This document shows, piece by piece, positions 38,435-47,710 of a DNA stretch of 64,000 nt. The notes under the pieces were generated by a model. The model had not been told where the DNA came from and made no database searches. It was given only the letters and a program-made list of their open reading frames with translations. A program made the translations under genes and the position numbers. Positions within the stretch are counted from its first letter, which is position 1; each line of letters starts with the position of its first letter. This DNA is from Candidatus Accumulibacter similis (GTDB lineage: Bacteria; Pseudomonadota; Gammaproteobacteria; Burkholderiales; Rhodocyclaceae). The stretch lies in NCBI GenBank assembly GCA_013347225.1, contig CP054595.1, positions 4,522,415 to 4,586,414 on the forward strand, written 5' to 3'.

Positions 38435-39391
38435 TCAGAGCAGGTTGTCGACCGTGCCACCGCCGCGCCGGATGATGCGTCGCAACTGATCGAGCGCTTC
38501 GATCTGGATCTGGCGCACCCGCTCGCGCGTCAGGTTCATGTCGAGGGCGATCTCCTCGAGCGTGCACGGCTCGATTCCCGAGAGTCCGTAGCGACGCTGC
38601 AGAACCTCCTGCTGCTTGTCGCCGAGCTGCGCCAGCCAGCGCCGCAGGAGATCGCCGATCTCGTTCGATTGCAGCAGCTCGTCGGGTTCGAGCAACTGCT
38701 CGTCGGGAATCACGTCGCCGATCGTTCGGCTGGGATCGACCTGCAGCGGCGCATCGAGTGACGCGATCCGCTCGTTCAGCGCCATCACCCGCCGTACCTC
38801 GTCGCCGCTGCGGTCGATCAGGTGGGCGATCTGCTCGATGCAGAGGTCACGACCGTTGGCGACCTCGAGGTGGCGAATCGCCCGCAGGACGAGGTTGATC
38901 TCCTTGACCACATGCACCGGCAGCCGGATCGTCCGCGACTGGTTCATGATCGCGCGTTCGATGCCCTGCCTGATCCACCAGGTTGCGTAGGTCGAGAAAC
39001 GAAAGCCGCGCTCGGGATCGAACTTCTCGATGGCGTGAATCAGGCCGAGATTCCCCTCCTCGATCATGTCCAGCAACGGCAGGCCACGGTTCAGGTAATG
39101 CTTGGCGATGTTGACCACCAACCGCAGGTTGTGCTCGATCATCTTCTGCCGCGCCAGGAAGTCCCCGGCGCGCGCCCGGCGCGCCCACGCGGCCTCTTCG
39201 GCCGGCGAGAAAAGCGGCTTGGCGCCGATCTCGTTGAGGTAATGCTGGGTCACATCGTTGAGCAGTTCAGCCTCGGGTGACGGCAGCGAATCAACGACTT
39301 CGGCCACCGGCCCCGGTTCGCCGGCAGCCCAATCGACCTGCTCGACCTCGTCGGCAAAGGGGTCGAACTCGGGGTCGTAGGAGGCCGACAT
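38435..39391 (-). CDS. rpoS: RNA polymerase sigma factor RpoS
   Basis: 318 residues. ATG 39391 (MSASYDPEFDPF) lies 2 bp from the nlpD stop; the frame upstream is nlpD shadow. Region 1.2 DVTQHYLNEIGAKPLFSPAEE, region 2 LLDMIEEGNLGLIHAIEKFD and FSTYATWWIRQGIERAI, region 4.2 LTRERVRQIQIEALDQLRR. Stationary-phase/general stress sigma factor. The order nlpD-rpoS is the conserved one; rpoS promoters usually lie within nlpD. Confidence 0.96.
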   Translation of the reverse strand: MSASYDPEFDPFADEVEQVDWAAGEPGPVAEVVDSLPSPEAELLNDVTQHYLNEIGAKPLFSPAEEAAWARRARAGDFLARQKMIEHNLRLVVNIAKHYLNRGLPLLDMIEEGNLGLIHAIEKFDPERGFRFSTYATWWIRQGIERAIMNQSRTIRLPVHVVKEINLVLRAIRHLEVANGRDLCIEQIAHLIDRSGDEVRRVMALNERIASLDAPLQVDPSRTIGDVIPDEQLLEPDELLQSNEIGDLLRRWLAQLGDKQQEVLQRRYGLSGIEPCTLEEIALDMNLTRERVRQIQIEALDQLRRIIRRGGGTVDNLL

Positions 39392-39393
39392 CC

Positions 39394-40401
39394 TCAGCGC
39401 CCGGGCAGGAGCTTCAGCGGGTCCACCGGCTTGCCCTGGCGCCGGATTTCGAAGTGCAGCTTGACCTGATCGGCGTCGCTGTTGCCCATTTCGGCGATCT
39501 TCTGCCCCTTGCCAACCGACTGCCCTTCCTTCACCAGCACGTTCTGGTTGTGCGCATACGCCGTCAGGTAAGTGTTGTTGTGCTTGACGATCACCAGTTT
39601 GCCGTAACCGCGCAAGCCCGTGCCGCTGTACACGACCTTGCCACTGCCGGCAGCGACGACACTGTCGCCCGCCTTGCCAGCGATGTCGATTCCCTTGTTG
39701 CCGCCGTCGCTGAAAGTGCCGATCAGCTTGCCGCTCGCCGGCCACATCCAGTTGACATCGTCGTTGCCGGAGGCGTCGCCGGTGCGCGCCTCGCTGTCGG
39801 CCTTCACCTCGGGTCTGACCTCCGGCTTCGCTTCAGGTCGCGCTTCCGGCTTCACTGCAACGGGCGCGACCGCCGCCACCGGCTCCGCCGCCTGCGCCTG
39901 CGCGCGCGCCAGAGCCTGCTCCGAGTAGGGCTCCTTGCCCGCCAAGGGCGAACGCTTGAGCGCGTCGACCGCTGCTGCCGGCGAACGCTGTTCGCCAGCC
40001 GGCGACACCGCTGCCGCCAGCGGCCGCTGCTCAACCGCCGCGCCGGCGGCAATCGGCCGCACGATGACGCCCTCGGCGGCGGCAGCAGCGCCGGGAGCAC
40101 GCACCCGCAACACCTGCCCGACGAGGATCCGGTTCGGATTCTCGATGTTGTTCCACGCCGCCAGTTCGCGGTAGTCGAGTCCGTGATCAAGGGCGATCGA
40201 GTGCAGTGTGTCGCCGCGCTTGACGACATAACCGTCCTTGCTGCCGGGCACCAGCGGTCCAGACTGCTTCGCGGGCACCCTGGCGACTTCTTCGGTCGGC
40301 GCCGCTCCCTTGCCGGCGCAGCCCGCCAGCACGAGCAGGAACGTCAGCAGGAGAGCTGTTCGATGAGCTGAAAGAGCTGCAAGAGGCGCCTGGTCCTTCA
40401 T
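39394..40401 (-). CDS. nlpD: NlpD-like lipoprotein, LysM plus degenerate M23 domain
   Basis: 335 residues. ATG 40401 overlaps the pcm stop by 4 bp. Lipobox LAGC near residue 27, LysM domain (GYVVKRGDTLHSIALDHGLDY...) ~57-101, an Ala/Pro/Glu-rich linker with KPEARPEAKPEVRPEVK repeats, and a C-terminal M23 fold (GIDIAGKAGDSVVAAGSGKVVY ... LHFEIRRQGKPVDPLKLL). The zinc ligands are incomplete (NKGID instead of HxGxD-type His; KLHFE instead of HLHFE), as in E. coli NlpD, which activates amidase AmiC rather than cutting peptidoglycan itself. Confidence 0.92.
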   Translation of the reverse strand: MKDQAPLAALSAHRTALLLTFLLVLAGCAGKGAAPTEEVARVPAKQSGPLVPGSKDGYVVKRGDTLHSIALDHGLDYRELAAWNNIENPNRILVGQVLRVRAPGAAAAAEGVIVRPIAAGAAVEQRPLAAAVSPAGEQRSPAAAVDALKRSPLAGKEPYSEQALARAQAQAAEPVAAVAPVAVKPEARPEAKPEVRPEVKADSEARTGDASGNDDVNWMWPASGKLIGTFSDGGNKGIDIAGKAGDSVVAAGSGKVVYSGTGLRGYGKLVIVKHNNTYLTAYAHNQNVLVKEGQSVGKGQKIAEMGNSDADQVKLHFEIRRQGKPVDPLKLLPGR

Positions 40402-41057
40402 TGGACTCCCGACAAGAGCGGAACGAAACGTACGGCATCGAGACGCTTTTCGACCAGCCCCTCGCGGCATCGTTCGATCAGCACGAGCTGCTGCGCGGCC
40501 GCGCCGAGCGGCAGGATGAGGCGGCCATTCTCGGCCAGTTGCTGCAGCAGCGCACGCGGCACCCGCGCCGCCGCCGCCGCGACGATGATGGTATCGAAGG
40601 GCGCCGCCTCCGGCAGACCGAGCTGCCCATCCGCATGCTTGAGGCGAACCTCGGGCTTGCCGACGGCCCGCAGGTTGGCCCTCGCCTTGGCGAGCAACGG
40701 CCCGATCCGTTCGACGGCATAGACCTCGTCGGTCAGTTGCGCCAGAACCGCCGCCTGGTAGCCGCAGCCGGCGCCGATCTCGAGCGTCCTGCCGAGTTCG
40801 TCGCGACCGGCACGCAGCGCCTCGATCATCCGCGCCACCACATAGGGCTGCGAAATCGTCTGCGAAAAGCCAAGCGGCAGTGCCGTGTCCTCGTAGGCGC
40901 GCGACGCCAGGGCCTCCTCGACGAACACATGACGCGGCACCGCGGCAAGCGCAGCCAGCACCTCCTCATCGGCAATTCCCTGTTCGCGCAGGCGCTCGAT
41001 CATGCGGGTTCGCGTCCGCTGCGAGGTCATTCCGAAACCGGCAACGGCACCGCTCAT
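40398..41057 (-). CDS. pcm: Protein-L-isoaspartate O-methyltransferase
   Basis: 219 residues from ATG 41057, which overlaps the surE stop by 4 bp. PRHVFVEEALASRAYEDTALPLGFSQTISQPYVVA is the family region; SAM motif LEIGAGCGYQAAVLAQL. Repairs isoaspartyl damage in proteins. Part of surE-pcm-nlpD-rpoS, all translationally coupled. Confidence 0.95.
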   Translation of the reverse strand: MSGAVAGFGMTSQRTRTRMIERLREQGIADEEVLAALAAVPRHVFVEEALASRAYEDTALPLGFSQTISQPYVVARMIEALRAGRDELGRTLEIGAGCGYQAAVLAQLTDEVYAVERIGPLLAKARANLRAVGKPEVRLKHADGQLGLPEAAPFDTIIVAAAAARVPRALLQQLAENGRLILPLGAAAQQLVLIERCREGLVEKRLDAVRFVPLLSGVQ

Positions 41058-41797
41058 TGCGCCAGCCACGAGCGTACCAGCGACAACTGCGCCGTATGGG
41101 TAAGGTCTATCTGCAACGGCGTCAGCGAAACCTGGTTGTTCTGCACCGCGAAGAAGTCGGTGCCCTCGCCGGCGTCCTGCGCCTCGCCGGCAGCACCGAC
41201 CCAGAAGACCGTCTCGTTGCGCGGCGAGATCGTCCGCACCACCGGCTCCGCCTTGTGACGCTTGCCGAGGCGGGTGACGACGATGCCCGCCAGCTCTTCA
41301 TGGCTGACGTCGGGAACGTTGACGTTGAGCAGGACCGGTACACTCAGCGGCTGCCGCTGCAGCAGCAGGACCAGGTCGCGCGTGACACGGGCAGCAGTGG
41401 CGAAATGACCGCCGGCCTTGCTGCACAGCGAAACCGCCAGCGCCGGCACGCCGAGCAGGAAGCCCTCGGTGGCGGCGGCGACAGTGCCGGAATAGATGGT
41501 GTCGTCGCCCATGTTGGCACCGATGTTGATGCCCGAGATCACCATGTCCGGCAGCTTTTCGAGCATGCCGGTGACCGCCAGGTGGACACAGTCGGTCGGC
41601 GTCCCGTTGACGTAGTAGAAGCCGTTCGCCGCCTGCTTCAGCGAGAGTGGGCGATCGAGCGTCAGCGAGTTGCTCGCTCCGCTGCGATCACGCTCGGGCG
41701 CGACCACGGTAATCTCGGCGACGTCGGCCAGCGCGCGCGCCAAGTGTTCGATTCCTGGCGCGAAATAGCCGTCATCATTGCAAAGAAGGATCCGCAT
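41054..41797 (-). CDS. surE: 5'/3'-nucleotidase SurE
   Basis: 247 residues. Metal site MRILLCNDDGYFAPGI at the N-terminus, SGINIGANMGDDTIYSGTVAAATEG and a C-terminal VSLTPLQIDLT. Stationary-phase phosphatase acting on nucleoside monophosphates. First gene of the surE-pcm-nlpD-rpoS operon, with a sigma-70 promoter about 100 nt upstream. Confidence 0.96.
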   Translation of the reverse strand: MRILLCNDDGYFAPGIEHLARALADVAEITVVAPERDRSGASNSLTLDRPLSLKQAANGFYYVNGTPTDCVHLAVTGMLEKLPDMVISGINIGANMGDDTIYSGTVAAATEGFLLGVPALAVSLCSKAGGHFATAARVTRDLVLLLQRQPLSVPVLLNVNVPDVSHEELAGIVVTRLGKRHKAEPVVRTISPRNETVFWVGAAGEAQDAGEGTDFFAVQNNQVSLTPLQIDLTHTAQLSLVRSWLAQ

Positions 41798-42130
41798 CTC
41801 GATTCAGGAAGGGTCTCGAACACCGGCAAGGCATGCAGGAACCGGCACGTCGCCGGCCGCGACGGAGAGGATGCCCGAATACCCGCCAAGCCGCCAAACA
41901 TTATAGCGACCTGCGGCGTTTGCTCAAAGCGGGCAGCGAAGCAGCGCCAGGGCGATACTTGTCGCTGTTGGCCGGCGACCGCGGCTGCCGCGAGCGCAAA
42001 CGTGAAATCGGACACGGATGTGTCGTGATGCGTTTCGGATTCCTCTTTACTTTTTCCCGTCACTGGATTAGAGTCAGCACGTTTTCGGTGGGTGCTGTTC
42101 GGGCCGGTTGGCTCGGCATATGCACCCTGT
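41798..42130. other. Divergent intergenic region surE / RTX protease
   Basis: About 330 bp without a supported gene. It contains the surE promoter on the minus strand and, on the right, an AT-richer patch (TTTACTTTTTCCCG, GGATTAGAGT around 42047-42072) that may be the promoter of the riboswitch-protease transcript. Confidence 0.5.
41900..41927 (-). promoter_or_regulatory. Sigma-70 promoter of the surE operon
   Basis: On the minus strand TTGAGC, 16 bp, then a perfect TATAAT (41905-41900); about 100 nt before the surE ATG. Confidence 0.6.
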
Positions 42131-42221
42131 CAATGGCAAACGGAGGGAAACCTCCGGACGCAAAGCCACGGACCCTACCCAGAGTTGTCTCATCGGCTCG
42201 GAAGGGTGGCCGGGTTGCCCG
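42131..42221 (+). promoter_or_regulatory. c-di-GMP-I (GEMM) riboswitch
   Basis: The aptamer blocks are in order: GGCAAAC, hairpin GGAGG-GAAA-CCTCC (a GNRA tetraloop on P2), GGACGCAAAGCC, a longer P3 arm, and GGTGGCCGGGTTGCC closing P1 (GGCAA with TTGCC). The invariant GACGCAAAGCC and the GNRA loop/receptor layout identify class I c-di-GMP aptamers. About 70 nt separate it from the ATG of the RTX protease. In that spacer CCTCCTCC (about 42253) could pair with the ribosome site AGGAGT, a possible expression platform; whether c-di-GMP turns the gene on or off is not decidable by eye. Confidence 0.9.
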
Positions 42222-42292
42222 AATCGCGCGCGCCCTTTGCGCTGATCGAGTGCCTCCTCCAGCTTTGCGTCCACGCGGCAGTAGGAGTCTGT

Positions 42293-45200
42293 ATGGCACT
42301 CGCATCGTGGACCCAGCAGCAGATCCTGGACCAGTTGATTTCCGGATACAGCTGGAGCGGGTCAAGCATCAGCTACGCTTTTCCGACGGCTGCCTCCGGC
42401 ATGTACGGTGGCAACAACGAGCTGCCCGGTTTCGTCGGCCTCAATGCGACGCAGCAGGCAGCCGCCGAGCGGGCGTTGCAGACGTGGGACGACCTCATCG
42501 CACCCAACCTCGTACGCACCACCGCCGGCAACTCGAACATCGAGATCGGCACCTCGAGTACCGGCGTCAGCTACGCGCATGCCTACTATCCGTCGATCGG
42601 CAGCGTCTGGTTCAACCGCGCCTACGCCGATCTGATGTCGCCGCAGGTCGGCCAGTACTCCTTCCAGGTCTACGTTCACGAACTCGGACATGCCCTCGGC
42701 CTCGACCACATGGGAGAGTACAACGGCACCGGCAACTGGACACCGTCATCGTTCCAGGACAGCCAGGTGTACTCGGTGATGTCGTACTTTGGCCCGAACA
42801 CCGGCCGCGGCAGCAGCAGCCAGATCGCCTGGGCCGACTGGGTCGGTCGCGACGGCCGCACCTACTCACCGCAGACGCCGATGCTCAACGACGTTCTCGC
42901 CATCCAGACGATCTACGGCGCCGACCCGACCACCCGCAGCGGCGACACGGTTTATGGCTTCGGCAGCAACGTCGGCGGCTCGATGGCGGCGATCTTCGAC
43001 TTCACAGTAAATGCAAATCCGATCCTGACCATCTACGACGCCGGTGGCGTCGATACGCTCAACCTCAGTGGCTGGGACACGAACTGCACCATCAACCTGG
43101 CGCCTGGCTCGTTCTCCTCCGGCAACAGCATGACCAACAACATCACCATCGCCTACTCGTGCTCCATCGAGAACGCAGTCGGTGGTTCGGCGGCAGACCA
43201 GATCAGCGGCAATGCGCTGCCCAACCGCCTCGATGGTGGCGCCGGCAATGACAGCCTGTTCGGCGGCGACGGCGACGACATCCTGGTCGCCAGCCTCGGC
43301 GACGACCTGCTCGACGGCGGCGACGGCAACGACAGCGTCGTCTTCGGCGGCAGCTATGGCAGCTACACTTACACCTATACGGAGAACGTCGGCTTCAACT
43401 TCTACAGCACTGTCAGCGGCTCGGATACGATTCGCGAGATGGAGATCTTCGTCTTTGCCGACGGCAGCAAGTCGGTCAGCGAACTCCTCGGCGGCGGCTC
43501 GCTGCGCTCACTCGTATCGATCAGCGCCGACATCGCCCAACAGCTTGAAGGCCACAGCGGCACGACGGTCTTCACCTACAGGGTGGAGTTGAACACCGCC
43601 AGTTCGTCGGTGCAGACACTCAACTGGAACCTGCAGGGCACGGGCACCGCGCCGGTCAGTCCGGCGACCGACTTCTCCGGCGCGACCTCGGGCAGCATCA
43701 CCTTCGCGATCGGCGAGACCGAGAAGACGATCTCGGTCACGGTGCAGGGCGACCGCGTGGTCGAAGCCAACGAATCCTTCGTCGTGACCCTGTCCAACCT
43801 GTCTTCGGGCCTCGGTTTCAGAACATCGAGCGCCACCGGCATCATCCTCAACGACGACGCGGCGAACAGCGACGACTACGGCGCCACGCCTGCGACTGCC
43901 GGCGCCTTAACCGTCGGCGGCGGCCCGCTGACCGGCTGGCTCGAGCGTACCTCCGACAGCGACCTGTTCGCCGTCAGCCTCAGCGCCGGAACGACCTACG
44001 TCTTCGATCTCCAGGCTCCGGCATCGGCGGTGGACGCGTACCTGTCGCTGCATGGCCCGACCACCACGACCAGCCTGTCGTCGGCGATCGCCAGCAACGA
44101 CAACGCCGCTGCCGGCAGCGGCAACGCGCAGATCATCCATGCCGTCAGCAGCAGCGGTACCTACTACCTGCTCGCCCGCGACGCCCGCGGCGGCACCGGC
44201 AGCTATACGCTGCAGGCCGCGACCTTCGCCGGCCAGACGCTGACCGGCGACGACAGCGGCAGCCAGCTCACCGGAACGCCGGGCAACGACGAACTCTACG
44301 GGCTCGGCGGTGCCGACACCCTTTCCGGCGGTGCCGGCAGCGACCACCTCGATGGCGGCGCCGGTACCGACCTGATGTACGGCGGCGCCGGCAACGACAG
44401 CTACGTGGTCGACAACGCCGGCGACGTGGTCAGCGAGAGCAGCGCCACCGGCGGCAGTGACCGGGTCTACTCGTCGGCAAGCTTCGTGCTGGGCAACCAC
44501 CTCGAGGAACTGCTGCTGACCGGCGAGGCTGCCACCAACGCCACCGGCAACGCGCTGGGCAACCGCCTCAGCGGCAACGGCGGCAACAACGTCCTCGATG
44601 GCCAGGCCGGCATCGACACCTGCAGCGGCGGCGCCGGCGACGACACCTATGTACTCGACGCCGCAGCCGAACTGGCCAACGTCAGCGAGGGTGCCGACGA
44701 AGGCAACGACAGCTTGCGCATCGTCTACTCCAGCTCGGCGCCGCAAGCCATCAGCCTGACCGGCGCGCTCGCCCACTTCGAGAACGTCGAACTGCGGGGC
44801 AACGGGCCGTTCAGCGTCGTCGGCAACGGCGCCGCCAACCTGCTCCGCGGCAACGCCCAGGGCAACCGGCTCGAGGGCGCCGCCGGCAACGACACCCTCG
44901 ACGGCCAGGGCGGTGCCGATCAGCTCGTCGGTGGCGAGGGTGACGATGTCTATCTCGTCGATCACATCGGCGACGTCGTCACCGAGGCAGCCAACGCGGG
45001 CACGGACAGCGTCCGCGTGGCGATCAACACCAACGGCGCCAGCTTCGTTCTCGGCGCCGACGTCGACAACGCCAGCGTCGTCGGTAGCTTCGCCAACAAC
45101 CTGATCGGCAACGACCTGGCCAACGTGCTGATCGGCAATGCACTCGCCAACCGGCTCGACGGCGGCGCCGGGATCGACACGCTGTCCGGCGGTGGCGGCG

Positions 45201-47317
45201 GCGACACCTACGTCGTCGACCACGCCGCCGACACGATCATCGAGACCTCGACTCTGACGAGCGAGATCGACGCGGTTATCAGCAGCGTCAGCTGGACGCT
45301 CGCCGCCAAACTCGAAAATCTCTCGCTCCTCGGCAGCACCGACCTGGTCGCCAGCGGCAACGAACTGAACAACGTGCTGACGGGCAACAGCGGCGCCAAC
45401 CGCCTCGATGGCGGCGCTGGCGCCGACACGATGTTCGGTGGCGCCGGCAACGACACCTACGTCGTCGACAACGCCGCCGACATGGTCTTCGAAACCGCCA
45501 GCGCCAGCAGCCGTGTCGATGCCGGCGGCAGCGACACGGTCGAAAGCAGCGTCAGCTGGACACTCGGCAACTTCGTCGAGAACCTCCTGCTCGGCGGCGA
45601 AGGCAACCTCAGCGGCACCGGCAACGCACTCGCCAACACACTGCGCGGCAACACCGGCAGCAACGTCCTTGACGGCAAAACTGGCATCGACGTGCTCGCC
45701 GGTGGCGACGGCTCGGACATCTATCTGATCACCGCGGCGAGCGATCACCCGGCTGCGGAGATCGCCGACAGCGGCACGAGCGGCATTGATGAAGTCCGTT
45801 TCGCGGCAACGGCAGGCACGCTGACCCTGTTTGCCGACGACAGCGGCATCGAGCGCGTGGTGATCGGCAGCGGCGTCGGCGAGGTCGCGAACGGCAGCGG
45901 CAGCGGCGCTCTGAACGTCGACGCGTCACTGGTCGGCAATGCGCTGTCGATCGTCGGCAACGCCGGCGCCAACGTCCTCACCGGCACCGACTACGGCGAC
46001 CACATCGACGGCGGCGCCGGCGTCGACCGGCTGATCGGCGGCGGCGGCAGCGACACCCTGATCGGCGGTGCAGGCAACGACGTCTACGTCGCCGATGCCA
46101 GCGATTCGGTCAGCGAGACGTCGACGCTGGCGAGCGAGATCGACACCATCGAAACGAGTTCCTCCTGCACGCTGGGAGCCAACCTCGAAAACCTCAGGCT
46201 GCTCGGATACGCCGACCTCGCTGGCACCGGCAACGCGCTGAACAACATGCTGGCCGGCAACGGCGGCGCCAATCTCCTGGATGGCTCCCTAGGCGCAGAC
46301 ACGATGTTCGGTGGTGCCGGTGATGACACCTACGTCGTCGACAACCTCGCCGACAAGGTCTTCGAATCGGCGACAGCCAGCAGCCCGGTCGACAGCGGCG
46401 GCAACGACACCGTTCGCAGCAGCGTCAGCTGGACGCTCGGCAACTTCGTCGAGAACCTCGTGCTCGTCGGCAGCGGCCAGTTCGGCGCCACCGGCAACGC
46501 CCTCGCCAACACGCTGCGCGGCAACACCGGCAACAACCTGCTCGACGGCAAGGCAGGCCTGGACGCGCTCGACGGCGGCGAGGGATCGGACCTCTATCTG
46601 ATCACTGCGGCGAGCGATCATCCGGCGGCGGAGATCGCCGACAACGGTACGAGCGGCAGCGACGAAGTCCGTTTCGCTGCGACCGCCGCCAGCACGCTGA
46701 CGCTGTTCGCCGGTGACCGCGGCATCGAGCGGGTGGTCATTGGCGGCGGGCTGGGCGAAATCGCCAGCAGCAGCGGCACGGTGGCGCTGAACGTCGATGC
46801 CGCAGCGGTCGACAACGCACTGTCGATACTGGGCAATGCGGGCGCCAACATCCTCACCGGCACCGCCCACGCCGACACGATCAGCGGCGGCGGCGGCGCC
46901 GACCGGCTGCTCGGCGGTGACGGTACTGACCGGCTGCTCGGCGGCGCCGGCAGCGACAGCCTGACCGGCGGCGCCGGCGCGGACCGGTTCGTCCTCGACC
47001 AGGCGCTCAGCGCGACCAGCAACCGCGATCTGCTGACCGACTTCCTGCCGGGCAGCGACACGATCGAGCTGAGCCTGGCGGTCTTTCGCACCCTCGGCGG
47101 AGCCCCGGGCGGACTGAACGCGGAGCAGTTCTGGTCGGGTGCTGGCGTCACGCGGGCACACGACGCGAGCGACCGTCTCATCTACAACACGACGACCGGC
47201 GACCTCTACTACGACGCCGACGGCAACGGCAGCGGCGCCGCGGTCGCCATCGCGGTGATCGGGGTTGACGCGCATCCGCAACAGCTCAGTCACGCCGATT
47301 TTGCGCTGATCGCCTGA
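42293..47317 (+). CDS. Giant RTX serralysin-like metalloprotease
   Basis: 1674 residues. ATG 42293 follows TAGGAGT; longer frames upstream read through the riboswitch. Residues ~1-200 are an M10/serralysin-type catalytic domain with HELGHALGLDH (~129-139) and the Met-turn VMSYF (~162). Residues ~400-525 form a Calx-beta domain (VVEANESFVVTLSN), ~530-645 a PPC-like beta domain (DSDLFAVSLSAGTTYVFDL), and ~650-1570 many Ca-binding GGxGxD nonapeptides in blocks, each followed by a conserved strand (GNFVENL, SWTLGN). The end (ADRFVLDQAL ... VIGVDAHPQQLSHADF) is the usual type I secretion C-terminus. No signal peptide and no T1SS genes here. Likely a Ca-dependent secreted or surface protease controlled by the upstream c-di-GMP riboswitch. 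Neighbouring genes are flagellar. Confidence 0.9.
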   Translation: MALASWTQQQILDQLISGYSWSGSSISYAFPTAASGMYGGNNELPGFVGLNATQQAAAERALQTWDDLIAPNLVRTTAGNSNIEIGTSSTGVSYAHAYYPSIGSVWFNRAYADLMSPQVGQYSFQVYVHELGHALGLDHMGEYNGTGNWTPSSFQDSQVYSVMSYFGPNTGRGSSSQIAWADWVGRDGRTYSPQTPMLNDVLAIQTIYGADPTTRSGDTVYGFGSNVGGSMAAIFDFTVNANPILTIYDAGGVDTLNLSGWDTNCTINLAPGSFSSGNSMTNNITIAYSCSIENAVGGSAADQISGNALPNRLDGGAGNDSLFGGDGDDILVASLGDDLLDGGDGNDSVVFGGSYGSYTYTYTENVGFNFYSTVSGSDTIREMEIFVFADGSKSVSELLGGGSLRSLVSISADIAQQLEGHSGTTVFTYRVELNTASSSVQTLNWNLQGTGTAPVSPATDFSGATSGSITFAIGETEKTISVTVQGDRVVEANESFVVTLSNLSSGLGFRTSSATGIILNDDAANSDDYGATPATAGALTVGGGPLTGWLERTSDSDLFAVSLSAGTTYVFDLQAPASAVDAYLSLHGPTTTTSLSSAIASNDNAAAGSGNAQIIHAVSSSGTYYLLARDARGGTGSYTLQAATFAGQTLTGDDSGSQLTGTPGNDELYGLGGADTLSGGAGSDHLDGGAGTDLMYGGAGNDSYVVDNAGDVVSESSATGGSDRVYSSASFVLGNHLEELLLTGEAATNATGNALGNRLSGNGGNNVLDGQAGIDTCSGGAGDDTYVLDAAAELANVSEGADEGNDSLRIVYSSSAPQAISLTGALAHFENVELRGNGPFSVVGNGAANLLRGNAQGNRLEGAAGNDTLDGQGGADQLVGGEGDDVYLVDHIGDVVTEAANAGTDSVRVAINTNGASFVLGADVDNASVVGSFANNLIGNDLANVLIGNALANRLDGGAGIDTLSGGGGGDTYVVDHAADTIIETSTLTSEIDAVISSVSWTLAAKLENLSLLGSTDLVASGNELNNVLTGNSGANRLDGGAGADTMFGGAGNDTYVVDNAADMVFETASASSRVDAGGSDTVESSVSWTLGNFVENLLLGGEGNLSGTGNALANTLRGNTGSNVLDGKTGIDVLAGGDGSDIYLITAASDHPAAEIADSGTSGIDEVRFAATAGTLTLFADDSGIERVVIGSGVGEVANGSGSGALNVDASLVGNALSIVGNAGANVLTGTDYGDHIDGGAGVDRLIGGGGSDTLIGGAGNDVYVADASDSVSETSTLASEIDTIETSSSCTLGANLENLRLLGYADLAGTGNALNNMLAGNGGANLLDGSLGADTMFGGAGDDTYVVDNLADKVFESATASSPVDSGGNDTVRSSVSWTLGNFVENLVLVGSGQFGATGNALANTLRGNTGNNLLDGKAGLDALDGGEGSDLYLITAASDHPAAEIADNGTSGSDEVRFAATAASTLTLFAGDRGIERVVIGGGLGEIASSSGTVALNVDAAAVDNALSILGNAGANILTGTAHADTISGGGGADRLLGGDGTDRLLGGAGSDSLTGGAGADRFVLDQALSATSNRDLLTDFLPGSDTIELSLAVFRTLGGAPGGLNAEQFWSGAGVTRAHDASDRLIYNTTTGDLYYDADGNGSGAAVAIAVIGVDAHPQQLSHADFALIA

Positions 47318-47339
47318 TCAGCGTCCGGCCAGGGCGCGT

Positions 47340-47376
47340 CGCCGGCATGTCGCGGAACATCCGCGGCATGCCGGCG
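47340..47376 (+). terminator. Long hairpin after the RTX protease gene
   Basis: CGCCGGCATGTCGCGG and CCGCGGCATGCCGGCG form a 16-bp stem (one G-T wobble) with a 5-base loop, 22 bp after the stop. No T-run follows, so it is a Rho-assisted terminator or mRNA 3' stabiliser at best. Confidence 0.6.
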
Positions 47377-47584
47377 AGACCCGATCCGGCGGCAGATCCC
47401 CTCCACCCCGCCGACCGGCGGGGGACGGACGACGGGGCCGCATCGCCGCCGCACCCTGCATCGGCACGCCAGCTTGCTGCGCCCCCGCACCAACCCACCC
47501 TCTTCGCCGAACGGGGCCAAGGCCCTCAACTTCCGCCAGGCCGTGCCGCTAGGAAACTCATACGCCCGGCTGCTGGAAAATCCC

Positions 47585-47611
47585 TAAAGTTCCTTCGCGG
47601 CAGGTCGTTAC
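47585..47611 (+). promoter_or_regulatory. FliA (sigma-28) promoter of fliC
   Basis: TAAAGTTC, 11 bp, GTCGTTAC fits the sigma-28 consensus TAAAGTTT-N11-GCCGATAA (7/8 and 5/8). It lies 100 nt before the fliC ATG; late flagellar genes are normally FliA-dependent. Confidence 0.6.
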
Positions 47612-47710
47612 AGGAAGTGTCAGCGAGCAAAAGTCGCTACCAGGGATGGACCGGGAGACGCAGAGGTCGCCGGAAACCGAAGTCAATCTGATCTCGATAG
47701 GAGAAGGAAA

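Noticed and set aside
43907..47293. Two long minus-strand frames opposite the RTX protease
   Set aside because: Repeat-driven shadows: the Gly/Asp repeats yield open Ala/Val/Gly frames on the other strand.
42293..47317. CRISPR-like or satellite repeats in the RTX gene
   Set aside because: The repeats are in-frame GGxGxD protein repeats with variable DNA, not fixed repeats with spacers. No CRISPR array is seen anywhere in the window.
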